The notes beneath the pieces were generated by a model. The model ran no database searches and was not told where the DNA came from. It worked only from the letters and a program-made list of their open reading frames with translations. Positions 58,393 through 64,000 of a DNA stretch of 64,000 nt are shown piece by piece. The DNA lies in assembly GCA_035637455.1 (NCBI GenBank), contig DASPXE010000007.1:1-64000 (forward strand), in the 5' to 3' direction. Every line of letters begins with the position of its first letter. Position 1 is the stretch's first letter. The DNA comes from 20CM-4-69-16 sp035637455 (lineage in GTDB: Bacteria; Gemmatimonadota; Gemmatimonadetes; Gemmatimonadales; GWC2-71-9). The translations under genes and the position numbers were made by a program.

Positions 58393-58902
58393 ATGCAGGT
58401 CACTCGTACATATCTCGAGCTCACCACACCCGGTCAGTTCCAGTCCGCATTCGGGCACTTCCCGGAGATCGACATCGAGCGCGTCGCCCATCCCAGCCCG
58501 GAGCTGTACCGTCACTGCTACCGCACGGTGGGCGAGGCGTACCACTGGCGCGATCGCTGGGACTGGACAGATGAAGAGATTCGCACCCACCTCGGGAAGT
58601 CCGAGATCTCGCTCTACGTCGCCCGCCGCGATGCCGCGCTGGCGGGATGGTACGAGCTGCGGCGCGTGCCGGACGACGCCTCCGTCGAGATCGCCTACTT
58701 CGGCCTTGCCCCTGGCGCGATCGGCGTCGGCCTCGGCAAGCATTTGCTGTCGTGCGCCGTGCGCGACGCGTGGGCGCTCGAGCCGGGGCGCGTGTGGGTG
58801 CACACCTGCACGCTCGACCATCCCCACGCGTTGCCGAACTACCGGAAGCGCGGGTTCGTGCCGTACAAGACGGAGCAATACGAGGTGGAGGTGGATTACT
58901 GA
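58393..58902 (+). CDS. GNAT family acetyltransferase
   Basis: 169 residues from ATG 58393. The Q/RxxGxG-type loop is seen as GAIGVGLGKHLLSCAVRDAW, and the end PNYRKRGFVPYKTEQYEV is typical for small GNATs. The shape matches the DIDIERV and DWTDEEIRTHL family of GNATs that act on amino acids or aminoglycosides; the substrate is unknown. Confidence 0.82.
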   Translation: MQVTRTYLELTTPGQFQSAFGHFPEIDIERVAHPSPELYRHCYRTVGEAYHWRDRWDWTDEEIRTHLGKSEISLYVARRDAALAGWYELRRVPDDASVEIAYFGLAPGAIGVGLGKHLLSCAVRDAWALEPGRVWVHTCTLDHPHALPNYRKRGFVPYKTEQYEVEVDY

Positions 58903-58932
58903 GTGGGACTCTCTCCCGCTAGATTCCCCAGC

Positions 58933-59306
58933 GTGACCTTCACGTGGACGCGCAAGACCAAACTCATCATCGTCGCGGTCGTGCTCGTGCCGATTGTGTT
59001 CTTCGCCCTCTACACGTGGAGCGCGCTGACGTGGAGCTACTCGAAGGGAGAGCGCGCGGGATACGTCCAGAAATTCTCCAAGAAGGGCTGGATCTGTAAG
59101 ACGTGGGAAGGGGAGCTGGCCATCGTTTCGATCCCGGGCACCATGTCGGAGAAGTTCTACTTCACGGTGCGGGATAATGCGGTCGCGGCGCGGATCAACC
59201 AGTCCTTGGGCAAACGCGTCGCGCTCACGTACCAACAGCACATCGGCATCCCGACGAGCTGCTTCGGCGAGACCGAGTACTTCGTCGTGGACGTGAAGGC
59301 GGTGGA

Positions 59307-59310
<4 letters not shown>
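58933..59310 (+). CDS. Single-pass membrane protein, unknown function
   Basis: 125 residues from the GTG at 58933 (VTFTWTRKTKLI), with a GTG at 58903 possible, directly after the GNAT stop. One N-terminal transmembrane helix (LIIVAVVLVPIVFFALYTW) then a small extracytoplasmic domain (SYSKGERAGYVQKFSKKGWI, CKTWEGELAIVSI, YFVVDVKAVE) resembling a family found in Bacteroidota and soil bacteria. Two Cys residues could form a disulfide. Its stop overlaps the aconitase start (ATGA). Confidence 0.7.
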
Positions 59311-62089
<2,779 letters not shown>

Positions 62090-62093
<4 letters not shown>

Positions 62094-62494
62094 TCCTCCC
62101 GATCGCCTTCATGCCCCGGCTCCGCCGGCGGGGACTTCCCAAGCAATCGGTCCAAGGCGGTGCGGAGTCGGTCCAGCGCGATGGGCTTCGTGAAGAACTC
62201 GTCGGCGCCAAGGGCCGCCGCCTTGCGGGGGAGCGCCGGGTCGGTGAGGGCCGTGACCACGATCACCGGGACCGCGTTCGTCTTGGTCGACTTCTTGAGA
62301 CGCTCGAGCACCTGCAGCCCGCTCCCGCCCGGCATGCCGATGTCCAAGATGACCGCGTCGGGTGGGTTACGCATGGCCATCATCACAGCCTGCATCGCGT
62401 CGCGCGCGATGGTCAACTCGAACCCGCTCACCTTGAGCACGCTCGAGAGCAACTGGACGGTGACGTGGTCGTCGTCTGCGATCAGAACGTGCAT
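62090..62494 (-). CDS. Single-domain response regulator (CheY-like)
   Basis: 134 residues from ATG 62494. Receiver motifs: HVLIADDDHVTVQLL, phospho-acceptor in AVILDIGMPGGSG, Thr in VIVVTALTD and Lys in FFTKPIAL. No output domain. Its kinase could be the one at 56048-57979, 4 kb upstream, but this is only inference. It starts 27 bases from the divergent outer-membrane gene. Confidence 0.85.
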
Positions 62495-62521
62495 GGTTTC
62501 CGCCGGTCGAGTATCCGCCTC

Positions 62522-63658
62522 TTGCGAACAATAGTCAAATGGCGGCCAAGACCGGCGCCGGCGCTGCTCGCTCTCTCGGCGCTCGGCGCCGCGGGCGTCT
62601 CGCTGCCGGCAGCGACCTTCGCCCAGGACGACGCCTGGCGCCCCCGAACCGTCCCGCTGTTCGGGGCGAGCTACTCGCCTGATGTCGGCCTGCTGCTCGG
62701 CGCCGGGCTGCTCCACACGCGCTACGGGTTCCGCGCGCTGCCTCCCAGCACCCGGCTGGTCGTGAGTACCGAGTACGCGACCAGCGCGCGCACCTACCGC
62801 ACGGCCGTCGAGGGCGCGTTTCGGCAGCCGCTCGCTCCGTCGATCCTCATCATCGAGCTGCACGCGTCAGGGCTCGAGATCATTCGGTTCTACGGCTTCG
62901 GCAACGCGAGCGACGCGTCGCAGCCCGACAGCGTCTACCGGGTGCGGCAGACGCAGCTGTTGTTCGCGCCCGCGGTGGCGGTGCCGCTCGCGCCGCGGCT
63001 CCGCCTCGTGATAGGGCCGCTGGTGAAGTACGCCCGTACCCACCCTGATTCGGGCACCCTACTCAGCAGCACGGGCCCGTACTACGGTGCCGGGGACTTC
63101 GGGCAGCTCGGGGGGCGCGTCGTGCTGGAGCTCGACACGCGCGACGCGCCGGCCGCCCCCGCCCGCGGCACACACCTCCGCCTCGAGGGCCGCGGATACG
63201 CCGCCGCGTGGGACGTGGCCGAATCGTTCGGCAGCGTGTCGGCCGACGCATCGACCTACGTGTCGGCGGGTGACCCGCCGGCGGCGACTCTCGCGCTCCG
63301 CGTAGGGGGCGCGCACGTGAGCGGCAGCGTGCCGTTCGACGAGGCGGTCTACGTCGGCGGGGGAACGACCGTCCGCGGCTACGCGGAGCAACGGTTTGCC
63401 GGGACGTCCGGTGCATACGCGAACGCCGAGCTGCGGCTCGTGGTCGGCCGCCTTCCGGCCGGAGACGTCGGCGTGTTCGGACTCGCCGACGCCGGTCGCG
63501 TTTGGGTCGCAGGCGAATCGTCCGACCGCTGGCACGCCGCGGCCGGCGGCGGCCTCTGGTTCGCCTGGCGGCGCAGCCGCGCCAATACCGTGTCCTTGGC
63601 GGTAGCGAAAAGCCCGGAGCGCTCCGCGCTCTACCTCCGCGCCGGCTTCATGTTCTAA
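62522..63658 (+). CDS. Outer-membrane BamA/surface-antigen-like beta-barrel
   Basis: 378 residues from TTG 62522, which gives a good signal (MRTIVKWRPRPAPALLALSA); no in-frame ATG exists nearby. The sequence is a series of amphipathic strands with late GTTVRGY and ELRLVVGRL, matching the Bac_surface_Ag (D15) barrel, and ends in the outer-membrane Phe (ALYLRAGFMF). No POTRA domains precede it, so it is a short barrel homolog, probably lipid- or protein-inserting or transport. Confidence 0.83.
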   Translation: MRTIVKWRPRPAPALLALSALGAAGVSLPAATFAQDDAWRPRTVPLFGASYSPDVGLLLGAGLLHTRYGFRALPPSTRLVVSTEYATSARTYRTAVEGAFRQPLAPSILIIELHASGLEIIRFYGFGNASDASQPDSVYRVRQTQLLFAPAVAVPLAPRLRLVIGPLVKYARTHPDSGTLLSSTGPYYGAGDFGQLGGRVVLELDTRDAPAAPARGTHLRLEGRGYAAAWDVAESFGSVSADASTYVSAGDPPAATLALRVGGAHVSGSVPFDEAVYVGGGTTVRGYAEQRFAGTSGAYANAELRLVVGRLPAGDVGVFGLADAGRVWVAGESSDRWHAAAGGGLWFAWRRSRANTVSLAVAKSPERSALYLRAGFMF

Positions 63659-63836
63659 CCCGTGGCTGCGGCGCCCGTTAGCCGGTGTCGCGGTGACGCA
63701 GCAGCCTGCGCCAGCTGGCGGCCGCGTTACGCGGGCGCGCGCAGGGGCGTCTTTACCACGACAACGCTCCGGTCTCCCGGGGCGTCGCGCAGCACTCCTT
63801 CACCACGGCATATAGCTCAGGCGGTAGAGTCGGACC
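63659..63836. other. Intergenic stretch with no supported gene
   Basis: Contains GCTGCG (63666-63671) that can pair with CGCAGC (63695-63700). A tRNA-like D-arm (TAGCTCAGGCGGTAGAG) lies at 63813-63829 without matching anticodon or T arms. No ORF looks real here. Confidence 0.5.
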
Positions 63837-64000
63837 TTGTCTTCCCGCGCAGGGCGGCTGAAGCATCGGTGGACCCGGGAGCGCCCTGCCTCGCAGGCTC
63901 TGACGCTGGCCGTAGGGCCGCGGCACCCACCGGCGGCCGGCAGCGACGTGACCGTGATCGTGCCCGCGTACAACGAGGCGGCGAGCGTCGCCGACACGAT
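63837..64000 (+). CDS. Glycosyltransferase family 2, 5' end
   Basis: Only about 54 codons are visible. The sequence DVTVIVPAYNEAASVADT is the standard opening of GT-A fold family 2 glycosyltransferases. The listed start is TTG 63837; GTG 63948 is another choice that begins exactly at VTVIVPAYNE. The residues between them are basic and unconvincing, so the later start may be right. The gene continues beyond the window. Confidence 0.6.
   Translation, partial: MSSRAGRLKHRWTRERPASQALTLAVGPRHPPAAGSDVTVIVPAYNEAASVADT

Noticed and set aside
63780..63900. Complete tRNA gene
   Set aside because: D-arm consensus only; no complementary anticodon stem or GGTTCRA loop in the following 60 bases.

Overview
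The window is visibly GC-rich and densely packed. Many genes overlap by 1-14 bases (ATGA, GTGA, TGATG junctions), and several use GTG or TTG starts. Gene content includes Big2/PD40 surface proteins, YVTN propellers, many short-signal lipoproteins, a DUF1800/DUF1501 pair, isolated TonB-plug-like mini-proteins, an unsplit AcnA-type aconitase, ThyX and a selenocysteine-type SelD. Together these best fit a free-living heterotroph of the Gemmatimonadota or a close relative. That assignment is inference from gene content; no rRNA or other phylogenetic marker was available for comparison.

Layout. 1-8117 (minus strand): gyrA, a PLP ammonia-lyase-like gene, a receiver-GAF-GGDEF diguanylate cyclase, a Ser/Thr kinase with a zinc-ribbon N-terminus, a TPP-dependent E1 alpha gene and the start of a PQQ-type sugar dehydrogenase lipoprotein, arranged as one tightly spaced run. 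8301-8933: an IS200-like Y1 transposase between compound palindromes. 8957-12663 (minus): an MDR oxidoreductase, a Big2/PD40 protein and a probably broken small gene. 12730-18111 (plus): a Lys-rich nucleoid-like protein, a lipoprotein, two amidohydrolases, a membrane protein and selD with an in-frame UGA. 18121-24772: universal stress protein, RNase H, dCMP deaminase, a beta-barrel/cupredoxin fusion, a zinc-ribbon protein, an isopropylmalate/isocitrate dehydrogenase and a gamma-glutamyltransferase. 24878-28434: an AraC-like HTH fused to a YVTN propeller, then a lipoprotein with two tandem propellers, closed by a strong terminator. 28568-32402: thiolase, SPFH protein, membrane protein and 3-hydroxyacyl-CoA dehydrogenase. 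32441-36783: DUF2231, lipoprotein, DUF116, FAD oxidase and thyX.

36969-40551 is a four-gene operon of two ATP-grasp ligases, a GNAT acetyltransferase and a lysine-2,3-aminomutase-type radical SAM enzyme, behind a recognisable promoter and a leader hairpin. It is a candidate pathway for a beta-amino-acid amide or peptide. 40564-41487 is a decayed junction holding an HTH-less response regulator and 5' fragments of an alcohol dehydrogenase and a Ser/Thr kinase. 41488-47425: SMP-30-like lipoprotein, EF-G2, MFS efflux pump, a DR-rich secreted protein and a DMT exporter. 47505-51703: two TonB-plug-like mini-proteins, an alpha/beta hydrolase, a MaoC hydratase and an ABC exporter. 51745-58354: DUF1800 and DUF1501 proteins, an HtrA-like protease and a GAF-PAS histidine kinase. 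58393-64000: GNAT, a membrane-anchored protein, aconitase, a single-domain receiver, a BamA-like barrel and the start of a glycosyltransferase.

A cross-cutting feature is a set of short tandem arrays with a 7-nt period (8, 13 or 23 nt at some loci), three to five degenerate units each. The word differs from locus to locus and often has an inverted partner arm nearby. They sit almost exclusively at gene boundaries and sometimes run in frame into coding sequence, including signal peptides. They resemble the short tandemly repeated heptanucleotide (STRR) elements of cyanobacteria.
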